Shown in pieces: positions 7,404-16,545 of a DNA stretch of 64,000 nt (position 1 is its first letter; every line of letters starts with the position of its first letter). This stretch comes from Paenibacillus typhae (lineage in GTDB: Bacteria > Bacillota > Bacilli > Paenibacillales > Paenibacillaceae), in the NCBI RefSeq assembly GCF_900099765.1, contig NZ_FNDX01000011.1, forward strand, positions 112,381 through 176,380, in the 5' to 3' direction. A program made the translations under genes and the position numbers. The notes below the pieces were generated by a model that was not told the origin of the DNA, did not search any database, and was given only the letters and a program-made list of their open reading frames with translations.

Positions 7404-8711
7404 TTATTGCTTCACAATATCCTGCACCGCTTTATCCAGCTTCTCCAGCAGCTGGCCGCGGTCGATCTGCTCGCCGAGGTATTCCTGCATCGCAGCACCG
7501 AAGCCCTGGGTTACGCCGTCAGGGAACATATCCCAGTTCCAGCCGAGTGCGGTAGCTGATTTCTCCTGTACGGCAACGGCAACCTGGCCGATGTCGGCAG
7601 CGTCAGCAGCAATGTTCGTTTCTGCCGGAATGAATTTGAATTCCTTGGTCAGATATTTCTGGCCGGTCTCCGAGGTAACAAGCCAGTTCAGGAAGGCTTT
7701 TGCTTCCTCCGGATGTGCCGATTTGCTGTTCACGATATAGTTATTCGGTACGCCGACGAGGATCGTGCCTTCTTCATCATTGATCGGCAGCGGGAGGAGG
7801 CCCAGGTTCAGCGCCGGATCGATTTTGTCGATGTCTCCCTGTGTCCAGTTGCCCTGCAGCATCATGGCTGCTTTGCCGGAGGCGAATTCGGCAACCTGTG
7901 TAGCATAGTCGGTCGTCATTTTGTTGTCCTGGGCGTTGTCGAAGATCACATCAACAAGATCCAGCCACTGCTCGAATACGGCATTGCCTTTGATCGTCTG
8001 CGTGCCTGCCTTGACATCCTCAATGAACTGCTTCGGATCAGGCTGGTGGGCCAGGCCTACGTTAACGAGGTGAATCCCCATTGACCACCATTCATTAGTC
8101 GCTTCAAACGGAGTGATGCCGGCGGCTTTAAGCTTGGCGGCAGCGTCCTTAAGCTGGGTCAGCGTTTTAGGCTCTTCTGTAATGCCGGCCTGTTCAAACA
8201 GATCCTTGTTATAAATAAGTCCGTAGCCTTCAACGTTCATCGGCATCCCGTACAGCTTGCCGTCGACGGTGGCAGGCGCTTTGGCGGTTGGAATCAGATT
8301 GGCCGCCCAAGGCTGGTCGGACAAGTCGGTGGCGCGGTCCATGTAAGGGACCAGAGCGGTATAGCCGCCGTTGTTAAAGATTTCAGGTTCAGAGCCGGAA
8401 GCGATTTCAGCCTTCAGCAGAGCGCCGTAATCTTCACCGCCGCCGTGTGTTTCCACTTCAACCTTCACGCCGGTTTCCTTCTCGTATTCTTCGGCCAGTG
8501 CATTCAGCTGCTCGGCGATTTCAACCTTGAACTGGAACATTTTGATCGTCACATCTTTGGCGGGAGCCGCTGTTGCTTCAGCCGCAGCTGTCTCTTTTGG
8601 AGCATTGGTTGCTGCTCCGCCATTGCCCTCATTATTGCTGCTGTTGTTGCCGCACCCCGCTGCAATCAGAGTGCAAACGGTTGCCATAATCAACGCAAGC
8701 TTTCTTTTCAT
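7404..8711 (-). CDS. Sugar ABC transporter substrate-binding lipoprotein (family 1)
   Basis: A membrane-anchored extracellular binding protein for a sugar or oligosaccharide. The N-terminus is a lipoprotein signal peptide (MKRKLALIMATVCTLIAAGC) with the lipidated cysteine at residue 20. A low-complexity Asn/Gly/Ala/Glu linker follows, then a solute-binding protein fold with GKLYGMPMNVEGYGLIYNKD and ASGKAAMMLQGNWTQGDIDK, hallmarks of the MsmE/UgpB class. The start is ATG 8711, with GGGAGG 10 bases upstream; an upstream ATG at 8771 would add 20 residues before the signal peptide and was rejected. It is the first gene of a three-gene minus-strand set in functional terms but the last transcribed, after the two permeases. 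The substrate cannot be named; no ATPase is present, so a shared MsmX-type ATPase is expected to energise it. Confidence 0.93.
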   Translation of the reverse strand: MKRKLALIMATVCTLIAAGCGNNSSNNEGNGGAATNAPKETAAAEATAAPAKDVTIKMFQFKVEIAEQLNALAEEYEKETGVKVEVETHGGGEDYGALLKAEIASGSEPEIFNNGGYTALVPYMDRATDLSDQPWAANLIPTAKAPATVDGKLYGMPMNVEGYGLIYNKDLFEQAGITEEPKTLTQLKDAAAKLKAAGITPFEATNEWWSMGIHLVNVGLAHQPDPKQFIEDVKAGTQTIKGNAVFEQWLDLVDVIFDNAQDNKMTTDYATQVAEFASGKAAMMLQGNWTQGDIDKIDPALNLGLLPLPINDEEGTILVGVPNNYIVNSKSAHPEEAKAFLNWLVTSETGQKYLTKEFKFIPAETNIAADAADIGQVAVAVQEKSATALGWNWDMFPDGVTQGFGAAMQEYLGEQIDRGQLLEKLDKAVQDIVKQ

Positions 8712-8832
8712 AGAATAACCTCCCTGGTCTGTGGTTCCTGCAACTAGATCGTATAGCATCCGGATGTTCACTTACACTTAATATTTTGCTCGAAAAAGTG
8801 GATATTGTTGCAGCCTATGATTATGCATGCGG

Positions 8833-9669
8833 TTATCCCTTAACAGAGCCGGCGGTTACACCTTCCACAATATAACGCTGCAGCGACAGGAAGAACAGCA
8901 GAATCGGCGTAATCGCCATCACCAGTCCCGCAAGCGCAAGGTCCCACTTTTTCGTATATTGCCCGAAGAATTTCGTCACGGCCACCGGCAGGGTAGTCAG
9001 GTCCTTGTTGCCCCCGATCACCAGCACCGGCAGCAGATAATCGTTCCAGATCCATAACGTATTGAGAATGATGACAGTAACAATGATCGGCAGCAGGAGC
9101 GGAAACACAATCCGGAAAAATACGCCGTAAGGATTCGAGCCGTCAACCCGGGCAGCCTCCTCAAGCTCATAAGGCACGCTTTTGATAAAGCCGTGGAACA
9201 GGAAGACCGACAGCGGCATGCCGAAGCCGAGATAACAGGCCACAATGCCGTACAGCTCGCCGCGCAGCTCCAGTATACTGGTCACCCGGACCAGCTGCAG
9301 CATCAGGGACTGAAAGGGAATAATCATCGCCGACACCAGCAGCAGGAACACAAAGCTGTTGAACCGCGACGGTTTTCTGACAATCTGGTACGCTGCCATG
9401 GAGCTGAACATTACGATGAAGATGACGCTCAGCACCGTAATGGATAAGGAATTCCAGAACGCCTGCGGAAAATCAATCGCATCCCACACCTTGGCGTAAT
9501 TGTCCCAGTGGTAAACGGCAGGGAAGGACGCGGCATCGAGCAGGATTTCCTTGAGGCTTTTGACAGAATTGCTCAGCACCAGATAGAACGGCGACAGGAA
9601 GACGAGGGCTAGAAGAATAGCCGCGATTTCCAGTACAAAATGCTTCGGACGGTATCTGCTGGTATCCAT
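8833..9669 (-). CDS. Sugar ABC transporter permease (MsmG/AraQ type)
   Basis: An inner-membrane permease with about six hydrophobic helices. The EAA-type cytoplasmic loop reads ELEEAARVDGSNPYGVFFRI, which contacts the ATPase, and the family C-terminus is GLVMAITPILLFFLSLQRYIVEGVTAGSVKG in form. I chose ATG 9669, whose A overlaps the stop of the preceding permease gene (TAATG) and which has GAGGTG upstream. An in-frame ATG at 9702 would add 11 residues inside the preceding gene. It pairs with the permease at 9669-10559 to form the translocation channel for the binding protein at 7404-8711. One-base stop/start overlap indicates tight translational coupling. Confidence 0.93.
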   Translation of the reverse strand: MDTSRYRPKHFVLEIAAILLALVFLSPFYLVLSNSVKSLKEILLDAASFPAVYHWDNYAKVWDAIDFPQAFWNSLSITVLSVIFIVMFSSMAAYQIVRKPSRFNSFVFLLLVSAMIIPFQSLMLQLVRVTSILELRGELYGIVACYLGFGMPLSVFLFHGFIKSVPYELEEAARVDGSNPYGVFFRIVFPLLLPIIVTVIILNTLWIWNDYLLPVLVIGGNKDLTTLPVAVTKFFGQYTKKWDLALAGLVMAITPILLFFLSLQRYIVEGVTAGSVKG

Positions 9670-10559
9670 TACGCCGACACCTCTTTCCGTTTGGTCACCC
9701 ATACCTGGGTAACGGTAATCAGCGATACAGCTACGAAGAACAGCAAGGCCTTGGCGGTGCCAAGCCCGTAACGGTTGTTAATCAGCGCCTCCGCATAAAT
9801 GTTATAGGCCAGCGACTGTGTAGAGGTTCCCGGTCCGCCTTTGGTCAGCGACAGGTTGAGGTCGAACATTTTGAAGGCGTTGGAGGTAGTCAGGAACAGG
9901 CAGATGGTGATGGCCGGCATGATCAAAGGAACATAGACACTGCGGAACAGCTGCGGGGCGCGGGCGCCGTCGATCCGGGCTGCTTCGATCAGATCCTTCG
10001 GAATTCCAGCCAGGGCCGCGATATAAATGACCATCATATAGCCGGCGGTCTGCCAGACAAATACGATGACAAGTCCCCAGAAGCCGGTGCCCGGTGTGCC
10101 CAGCCAAGGAAGCTGAAAGAACGAAATACCGGTAATCTCCCCGATCGTGGCGAAGCCTTTGGTAAAAATAAACTGCCAGATGTAGCCAAGCAGAATACCA
10201 CCGATTACGTTTGGCATGAAAAAGATCGTCCGCAGCACCTTCTTGGTCTTCAGCGTGGTCATCAGCAGAAAAGCCAGCAGCAGCGCCAGCGCATTGGCCG
10301 CCACAACGGATACAACCGTGAAGCGCAGGGTGAAGAGCAGGGATTCCCAGAACTTGTCGTCATTCAAAAAAATCCGTTTCCAGTTGGCTGCGCCGGTCCA
10401 GACCGCTTTGTCCAGATCGAGCCCGTTCCAGTCCGTGGAGGAGTAATAGAAGCCAAGGAAGAAAGGCGTGACCACAATGGTCAGGAAGAAGAGCAGGCAC
10501 GGTCCGAGGAACACGATTTGCTGGCCCCAGCCTCTTTGAAGCCGCAGAGCTTTTCTCAT
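9669..10559 (-). CDS. Sugar ABC transporter permease (MsmF/LacF type)
   Basis: The first gene of the minus-strand transporter operon, 296 residues. It shows the usual MsmF/UgpA layout: a cytoplasmic N-terminus, a first helix at about residues 14-34 (IVFLGPCLLFFLTIVVTPFF), five further helices, and the EAA loop IPKDLIEAARIDGARAPQLF followed by RSVYVPLIMPAI. The C-terminus TQVWVTKRKEVSA is typical. It would heterodimerise with the MsmG-type permease that overlaps its stop codon. The operon reads divergently from the YesM-like sensor kinase at 10814, so the kinase/regulator pair probably controls it in response to the transported sugar. Confidence 0.93.
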   Translation of the reverse strand: MRKALRLQRGWGQQIVFLGPCLLFFLTIVVTPFFLGFYYSSTDWNGLDLDKAVWTGAANWKRIFLNDDKFWESLLFTLRFTVVSVVAANALALLLAFLLMTTLKTKKVLRTIFFMPNVIGGILLGYIWQFIFTKGFATIGEITGISFFQLPWLGTPGTGFWGLVIVFVWQTAGYMMVIYIAALAGIPKDLIEAARIDGARAPQLFRSVYVPLIMPAITICLFLTTSNAFKMFDLNLSLTKGGPGTSTQSLAYNIYAEALINNRYGLGTAKALLFFVAVSLITVTQVWVTKRKEVSA

Positions 10560-10813
10560 ATGGAGTCTCCTTTTGTATAGTTATTCTACAGGTTCACGAC
10601 TTCATTATAGAAAGCCTCCGGCGGCTTCAACACTCAATTTGATGCTTAGAAAAGTGGATTATATTGCAGCGCGCACCCGCAGAGCCGGAAAAAATTCATA
10701 GTAGCGCTGCGCACGAAACTCGGTGTATGCTGTCGTTGCGAAGATTGTAGTAAGTGAAAATGATAGCGTTCACACATGATAAGCGGATGTCGAATTTTTT
10801 CAGGAGGCCCTTC

Positions 10814-12625
10814 ATGTTCAAAAACAGTATCCGCACCCGGCTGATGGCGCTTGTGCTGCTGGCCTCCGTGATTCCATCGGGAATCTCGGTTACGTTCTCC
10901 TATCTCTATACCAAGCAGTCGGTGACGGAGCAGTCCGTCAAACAGAATACGAAGCTGCTCACCCTCGGGGAGGGCAATCTCAGAAGCTATTTCAGCGGGA
11001 TGAACCAGCGGGCGATGTCGCTGTACAGCGGAATCAATGTGCCGAGCTCCTTTTATACGACGCTTCTAACGGCCAAGGCTCCGGAGGATCTGCCGGAAGG
11101 TACGGCTGCGCCGGATACGCGGGCGGTTATATCAACCCAGCTCTACAATCTGTTCCTCTCCGATCAGAATACATTCCAGATTCACCTGTATGTCCGGGCA
11201 TCCCGGCAGTCCAATCTGCTCCTTGGCGGGCTGTTCCGCCGTGAGTCCGGCAAGTATGTGCCTTCGGCTGTTCCGGGCGGGACCTACCGGCCGTTTCTCG
11301 AGGTAACTCATATGGATCACCAGTACGGGATGAAGTCCGGCTTTCCGAATTTAAAATCAGGGACGGTGCCGGTGTTTACCGCCCACTTTCCGCTATACCG
11401 TGCGCCCAGCGCCAATGTGCTGGCCGACCTGTCGGTCGACTTCCGGCTGGACGAATTGGAGGGGATCGCGAGGTCCATGTATAATTCCGGTACGGAACGC
11501 CTGTATGTGCTGAATGATCAGGGGCAGGCACTGTATTCGTCTGATCCGGAATGGGTCGGAAAGCAGGTGACAGCGGGCTGGAGCCGGCTTCCGCAGGGCA
11601 GTGAAAGCGGCCATTTCAGCTGGAAAAAGGACGGGTTTGCCGGGATTGTAATGTACCGGCATATCGATGCACCCCTGTTCAAGGGGAGCATTATCAAGCT
11701 GGTGCCATACGGGGACTTGTACGCCGATGCACGGATCATTACCAGATTCACCACCGGTATTGGCGTATTGTTTCTGATTCTGGGCGGTATCGTCGCAGTT
11801 GTAATTTCCATCGGCTTCACAAGACCGATCAAGAAGCTGATTGCCTTCACCCAGAAGGTGCAGATCGGCCAGCTGGATGCGCATGTGGAAGCCGAGAGCG
11901 AGGATGAATTTGGTCTTTTGACCCGCAAAATCACCGGCATGACCCGCACCATCAATGATCTGATCGTCAAGGAGTATAAGCTGGAGCTGGCCAACAAAAC
12001 CAATCAGCTGAAGGCGCTGCAGGCCCAGGTCAATCCCCACTTCCTGTACAATGCCCTGCAGTCGATTGCCAGCCTGTCCCTGCGTTACAATGCGCCGAAG
12101 GTGTATGATCTTATCTACTCACTCGGCAGCATGATGCGCTACTCGATGAACACGGAGCGGACGCAGGTGCCGCTGCGTGATGAGCTGGAGCATGTGCAGA
12201 ACTATGTCATTCTGCAGACCGAACGCTTTGGCGAAGAGAATCTGCGGCTGGATATTGAAACGGACGAGGCTATTTTAGAGGTTATCGTACCGAAGATGAT
12301 CCTGCAGCCGATCGTCGAAAATATCTTCAAGCACGGTTTTGCAGATGGAATCCGTGAGGCGCTCATCAGAATCTCCTGCACACTCGATAAGCAGGGCAGG
12401 CTGATTCTTGCCGTCAAGGATAACGGCAAGGGGATTCCTGAGGCGAGGCTGGCGGAGATCGCCGCGGGACTGGCGCATAGCGGCGGCAATGAGCATGAAG
12501 CGATCGGCCTGTCCAACGTACTGGCCCGGCTGCGCCTGCAGATGAGCGGCCGGGCAGAGCTCCAGCTGCACAGCGAAGAGGGACAAGGGTTGACGGTTAC
12601 ACTGCTGATTCCGCTGGAGAGCTGA
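10814..12625 (+). CDS. YesM-type sensor histidine kinase
   Basis: A membrane sensor kinase of 603 residues that would phosphorylate the regulator encoded 29 bp downstream. The first transmembrane helix is at about residues 11-31 (LMALVLLASVIPSGISVTFS). An extracellular dCache-like sensing region follows to about residue 310, then a second helix (GIGVLFLILGGIVAVVISIG) and a HAMP domain. The His_kinase block is QVNPHFLYNALQSIASLSLR with the phospho-accepting His, and the ATPase domain carries KDNGKGIPEA. I chose ATG 10814 because AGGAGG lies 7 bases upstream; an ATG at 10754 lacks a ribosome site. The divergent sugar ABC operon is the obvious target system. Confidence 0.93.
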   Translation: MFKNSIRTRLMALVLLASVIPSGISVTFSYLYTKQSVTEQSVKQNTKLLTLGEGNLRSYFSGMNQRAMSLYSGINVPSSFYTTLLTAKAPEDLPEGTAAPDTRAVISTQLYNLFLSDQNTFQIHLYVRASRQSNLLLGGLFRRESGKYVPSAVPGGTYRPFLEVTHMDHQYGMKSGFPNLKSGTVPVFTAHFPLYRAPSANVLADLSVDFRLDELEGIARSMYNSGTERLYVLNDQGQALYSSDPEWVGKQVTAGWSRLPQGSESGHFSWKKDGFAGIVMYRHIDAPLFKGSIIKLVPYGDLYADARIITRFTTGIGVLFLILGGIVAVVISIGFTRPIKKLIAFTQKVQIGQLDAHVEAESEDEFGLLTRKITGMTRTINDLIVKEYKLELANKTNQLKALQAQVNPHFLYNALQSIASLSLRYNAPKVYDLIYSLGSMMRYSMNTERTQVPLRDELEHVQNYVILQTERFGEENLRLDIETDEAILEVIVPKMILQPIVENIFKHGFADGIREALIRISCTLDKQGRLILAVKDNGKGIPEARLAEIAAGLAHSGGNEHEAIGLSNVLARLRLQMSGRAELQLHSEEGQGLTVTLLIPLES

Positions 12626-12654
12626 ACATCATATACACAAAGGAGCGGAAGACG

Positions 12655-14223
12655 ATGAAGGTACTGATCGTAGATGATGAGAAGCATGTGCGGGAGGCGA
12701 TCCGCTATTTTGTGCCCTGGGAGAAGCATCAGATTGACGGCATCTTTGAGGCGACGAACGGGCAGGAAGCGATGCAGATTATGCAGGAGCAGCAGCCGGC
12801 GGTTGTATTCACCGATATGCGGATGCCGCTGATGGACGGTGCGGAGCTGCTGGAATGGCTGCACGGGCATTATCCGGAGACCAAGACGATTGTGATCAGC
12901 GGCTATCAGGATTTCAACTATGTGAAGCCGGCAATCGTCTACGGCGGGACGGATTACCTGCTCAAGCCCCTGAACAGCAGGCAGCTGATCGACGCGGCAG
13001 AGCATGCCTTCAAGCTGTGGCGGGAGGAGGAGGCGGAGCGGCAGCAGACCCGCAGCCGGAATATACAGCTGAATGTGCTTCGGCCGCTCTACTGGGACAA
13101 AATGCTTTCGGATCTGGTGACCGGCCATGCATCCTTTAATGAGCTGAAGCCGGCGCTGCACGAAGAGCTGGGCATGCCGGAGCATGCAGCGGGCTGCCGG
13201 GCTGCCGTCATCTCGCTGCAGCACAGCGGCTGCCGGCTGCTTCAGCGGTTCCACGGCGATGTCGGGCTGACCTCCTTCGTGCTGGCCAATGTCTGCAACG
13301 AGGTTATCACTGCCGAGAGATGCGGGTTCGCCTTCCGCAGCTGGCAGGCGGGTGCAGAGATTGTGATGCTGTTCTGGGCCGGCGTGACAGAAGCGGAAGC
13401 GCGGCTCCAGCGCATCAATGAGTCGGTCAGACAGGCATACGGAGTACAAATCGATATCGGGCTTAGCCGGGTTTGCGCTTTTCCGGAAGGTCTGCAGTCT
13501 GCCTTCCGACAGGCGCGGGAAGGGCTGAATGAACGCAATCTGCTGCAGCGCGAAGGACGGATTCACCTGTACAGGGAGCAGCAGGGGGATAGTGGATCTG
13601 AAAAAGACTACGCCCCGGATACCCTGTCCGAGAAGCTCGGATTAGCTGTATTATCCGGTGATATGGAGCGGATGGAGCGGGTTATTGCCGAGTGGGGAGA
13701 ACGGCTGGGAGGGCTGCCAATGCTGACAGAGAGCAGTCTCATGCGCCAGCAGGAAGCGCTGTGTGCAGTCCTGCAGCGCTGGCGGCCGGAAGCGGAAGTC
13801 CGGCTTGAAACCTGCTATGACGAGGAAGGGCTCTTCTCAATTATGAACTGGCAGAATCAGCTCAAAGCCCTGCTGCGGCGTCTGGCTCAGGGAGGGGCGT
13901 CTACCCCGGACAACCGGCTTGTTCAGGACATCCGCGAGTACCTGGAGCAGAATTATGCCAAGGATATGACCCTGCAGCATATTGCCGAGCGCTTCTTCAT
14001 CAGCCGCGAGAATGTATCGCGCAAATTCAAGCAGATCAGCGGCGAGAACCTGTCGGATTATTTAACGAACCTGAGAATCAGCAAGGCCAAGACGCTGCTG
14101 CATAATACGGGCCTGCGGCTGTCGCAGATCTCCGAGCTGGTCGGCTATGAGGATGAGAAATATTTCAGCCGCGTATTCAAAAAAGCCACCGGCCTGACGC
14201 CGCGCGAATACCGCAAGCAGTAG
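12655..14223 (+). CDS. YesN-type response regulator with AraC DNA-binding domain
   Basis: A 522-residue response regulator. Residues 1-120 are a receiver domain with VDDEKHVREAI at the acidic pocket, the phospho-accepting Asp in FTDMRMPLMDG, and the conserved Lys in YLLKPLN. The middle ~280 residues are the poorly conserved linker seen in this class. The C-terminal ~100 residues are an AraC-type double helix-turn-helix (LQHIAERFFISRENVSRKFK, then SEIVGYEDEKYFSRVFKK with Leu for Ile). AAGGAGCGG precedes the ATG. With the adjacent YesM-type kinase it forms a carbohydrate-sensing two-component system, probably activating the divergent permease operon at 10559. Confidence 0.93.
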   Translation: MKVLIVDDEKHVREAIRYFVPWEKHQIDGIFEATNGQEAMQIMQEQQPAVVFTDMRMPLMDGAELLEWLHGHYPETKTIVISGYQDFNYVKPAIVYGGTDYLLKPLNSRQLIDAAEHAFKLWREEEAERQQTRSRNIQLNVLRPLYWDKMLSDLVTGHASFNELKPALHEELGMPEHAAGCRAAVISLQHSGCRLLQRFHGDVGLTSFVLANVCNEVITAERCGFAFRSWQAGAEIVMLFWAGVTEAEARLQRINESVRQAYGVQIDIGLSRVCAFPEGLQSAFRQAREGLNERNLLQREGRIHLYREQQGDSGSEKDYAPDTLSEKLGLAVLSGDMERMERVIAEWGERLGGLPMLTESSLMRQQEALCAVLQRWRPEAEVRLETCYDEEGLFSIMNWQNQLKALLRRLAQGGASTPDNRLVQDIREYLEQNYAKDMTLQHIAERFFISRENVSRKFKQISGENLSDYLTNLRISKAKTLLHNTGLRLSQISELVGYEDEKYFSRVFKKATGLTPREYRKQ

Positions 14224-14241
14224 GCTGCTTGCGGTATTGTC
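14211..14241 (+). terminator. Terminator overlapping the regulator's stop codon
   Basis: CCGCAAGCAG and CTGCTTGCGG form a perfect 10-bp stem with the stop codon in the loop. The following tract TATTGTCTT is only moderately T-rich, so efficiency may be modest. The convergent amidase gene ends just beyond. Confidence 0.65.
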
Positions 14242-14250
14242 TTGCCGGTT

Positions 14251-15378
14251 TTATTTGAAATAATCGGCCAGCCCGTCGGCGATGGCCTTGGCGGCTTTTT
14301 TCTGATAGCTGGAGGTGCGGACGATCGCCTCGTCATAAGGATTGCTCAGGAATCCCAGCTCTACCAGGGCAGCGGGAAGCCTGTTCTCCCGCAGAATATG
14401 ATAATTGCCGTAGGACAATCCGTTGCTCTTGAGGCCGATCCCCTGCCCCAGCCGGTTCTCGATCGCCCGGGCCAGCCGCAGGTCATCCGATTCCGAATAG
14501 AAGAAGGTCAGCGTTCCCGATACATTCTTCGGCGAAGAATTGTAATGGATGCTGACAAAAGCATCTGCACCCGCCGAATGGCCGATCTGCACCCTCCGGG
14601 CGAGTGTAGGCTTCTGGCTTGCGGTTGTCCGTGTCATCCGGACCTCAGCGCCCTTGGCCGTGAGGTAATCCCGCACGTAAAAGGCTGTCTGCAGCGTCAA
14701 ATCCTTCTCCATTGTGTTATAAGTAGTACCCAGCATGCCGGGATCGCTGCCGCCGTGTCCGGCATCAATAACGATCAGCTTGCTGCCGATCCTGCTTGCT
14801 GACTTGGAGCTTGTGCTTGCGGCGGATGCAGTGGTCACTCCGCTGGATGAGCCCCCGGCGGAAAGGTACTGGCCCGATACCCAGCCGACTTCACCTGCGG
14901 ATGTGCGGATGCGCGCCCAGCCGTCCTGGCGGGCCAGTATGGTTACTTTATCATTGGCCTTCAGCGAGCCTGTCACGGCGTAGCCGGTGCCCGGGCCTCC
15001 CCTGATCCGCAGCGAATCAGCGGTTACTATGGCAGTACCGCTGCCGGTGGAGGATTTGGCCTGTGAGACGGAGGAAGAGGCTGCTGATGAAGCTGAGCTG
15101 CCCTCCGTCTTCTTGAGATAATACCCGGCTACCCAGCCGGTGAGGGAACCGGACCGCACCTTCATCCAGCCGTGCTGCTCATCGGTTACCGTAACGGTTG
15201 CCCCGTTTTTCAAAGAGCCGACAGCTGAAGCCCCTGCGGCAGGCTCGCTCCGCACAGTAAGTGAACTGGCGTATACCTTTGCTGTATAAGACGCCAAAGC
15301 GTCCGCCTGGCTGCCCGTAAGGAGGGCACCAGTTGCGATGCCAGCCAGCAGTATTGCTTTATGTATGCTTTTGATCAT
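14251..15378 (-). CDS. N-acetylmuramoyl-L-alanine amidase with two SH3b domains
   Basis: A secreted cell-wall hydrolase, 375 residues. An N-terminal signal peptide covers about residues 1-29 (AILLAGIATGALLTGSQADA). Two bacterial SH3 domains follow (about 31-90, with SLTVRSEPAAGASAVGSLKN and WMKVRSGSLTGWVAGYYL; and about 117-175, with SLRIRGGPGTGYAVTGSLK and GWVSGQYL), separated by a Ser-rich linker. The catalytic Amidase_3 domain has the zinc ligands in VIDAGHGGSDPG, the Glu in NTMEKDL, and the His in FVSIHYNSSP, with the catalytic Glu in VELGFLSNPYD. It cleaves the bond between MurNAc and L-Ala of peptidoglycan, in growth, separation or sporulation. All catalytic residues look intact. Neighbours are unrelated. 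Confidence 0.93.
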   Translation of the reverse strand: MIKSIHKAILLAGIATGALLTGSQADALASYTAKVYASSLTVRSEPAAGASAVGSLKNGATVTVTDEQHGWMKVRSGSLTGWVAGYYLKKTEGSSASSAASSSVSQAKSSTGSGTAIVTADSLRIRGGPGTGYAVTGSLKANDKVTILARQDGWARIRTSAGEVGWVSGQYLSAGGSSSGVTTASAASTSSKSASRIGSKLIVIDAGHGGSDPGMLGTTYNTMEKDLTLQTAFYVRDYLTAKGAEVRMTRTTASQKPTLARRVQIGHSAGADAFVSIHYNSSPKNVSGTLTFFYSESDDLRLARAIENRLGQGIGLKSNGLSYGNYHILRENRLPAALVELGFLSNPYDEAIVRTSSYQKKAAKAIADGLADYFK

Positions 15379-15537
15379 ATGAAGCCTCGTTTCCCCGGGT
15401 AATTAAAATCCTATTACCCGTTTCATCGGCAGAGGAACGAAATTTGTTTAAAAACTTAAGAAAATGAGGCTCTGTTCCTAGATGGAATGCAGATATATAA
15501 TTATTACAGATCGGGAAAATAACAAAGGAGCGCATCC

Positions 15538-16542
15538 GTGACCAGACCAAAATGTTTCATTGGATCATCGAGAGAATCCATCCGTTATGCAAGGGCGATA
15601 CATGAGCAGCTGAAGCGGGAGGCCCAGGTAACCCCCTGGTATGCCAATGCTTTCCGGGCAAATGAATATACGATGGAGGCGCTGGAGCGGCATCTGGACG
15701 AAAGCGATTATGCCGTCTTTGTCTTCTCGCCTGATGATGTGGCCCTGATCCGCGGCAAATATTATTATGTGACCCGGGATAACACCCAGTTTGAGATGGG
15801 GCTGTTCTGGGCCCGGCTGCGCCGCAGCCGTGTATTCTGTCTGCTGCCGGACCGGATCCAGCCGCGCAGCGATCTGATTCCCGGTACCAACGTGGAGGAA
15901 TATCACCTCCTGTCGGACCTGGCCGGGCTTACGCCGCTGGAATACGAATGGCAGCATGAGAATCCGGTGGCGGCTGTCGATGTCAGCTGCGGGAAGATCA
16001 TCGACAGCATTCATGAGCAGGGAGTATACAGTGACCCGCACAAGGAATTAGCGCAGCTGAAGCTTGAACTCAGGCGGAAAGAAAGTATCCTTCATTTCTT
16101 TTGGCAATATAATAGTAATGTGGCCGGACCTGATGCAGCAGAGAAATATCAGGCGCTTAGCGAGGCTGTCCGCAACTCCTTCGTGCCGCCGGAGCAGTGC
16201 CGGGTAATTGGCGCCGCCTTGTGGCGGGCCAGCGGGGAGGAAGGGCTGAAGCAGGTCGGCGGCAATGTAGGCCGCGGGCATGTCTATCCGTTTACGCCGG
16301 ATGAAGAGAATCAGGAGAAACGGCCCGGGGTAATGGATGCCTTTTTGCGCCGGGAATGGACCTTTTTTCAGCGGACGGAAGTTGCGGAGGTCTATATCCT
16401 ATGCTATCCTTTAGGTGACAAGCATGTCCTTTCTGTCCATTTTTCGGGCAATGACGGGCTGTCGGCCGAGGACTTGAAGGCAGCCGTCAGGTATAACCGC
16501 GATTTGTTCCGTACCGTCAATCATTTAGTGGGAGGGGACTAG
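15538..16542 (+). CDS. CAP12-like TIR-domain protein with unknown C-terminal domain
   Basis: A 334-residue protein. Residues about 5-130 match the TIR-like fold of the CAP12/PCTIR family: KCFIGSSRESIRYARAIHEQ, then AVFVFSPDDVALIRGK and RDNTQFEMGLFWARLRRS. E86 in QFEMGLF corresponds to the glutamate that is catalytic in TIR NADases of CBASS/Pycsar-type defence. A helical linker (about 165-185) leads to a C-terminal ~150-residue domain with alternating strands and helices (VIGAALWRASGEEGLKQVGG, EVAEVYILCYPLGDKHVLSV) that may be a GAF-like sensor. The start is GTG 15538, with AAAGGAG 7 bases upstream. A small basic gene follows after 3 bp. Whether this is an immune effector, or acts as a nucleotide-binding sensor, is inference. 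Confidence 0.8.
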   Translation: MTRPKCFIGSSRESIRYARAIHEQLKREAQVTPWYANAFRANEYTMEALERHLDESDYAVFVFSPDDVALIRGKYYYVTRDNTQFEMGLFWARLRRSRVFCLLPDRIQPRSDLIPGTNVEEYHLLSDLAGLTPLEYEWQHENPVAAVDVSCGKIIDSIHEQGVYSDPHKELAQLKLELRRKESILHFFWQYNSNVAGPDAAEKYQALSEAVRNSFVPPEQCRVIGAALWRASGEEGLKQVGGNVGRGHVYPFTPDEENQEKRPGVMDAFLRREWTFFQRTEVAEVYILCYPLGDKHVLSVHFSGNDGLSAEDLKAAVRYNRDLFRTVNHLVGGD

Positions 16543-16545
16543 AGC

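Noticed and set aside
12202..13566. A 454-codon minus-strand open frame across the YesM/YesN genes
   Set aside because: It spans the junction of two well-supported plus-strand genes and has antisense-type composition.
15538..16542. Complete CBASS or Pycsar operon
   Set aside because: No cyclase, ubiquitin-like or nuclease gene is adjacent; only the TIR-type domain relates to those systems.
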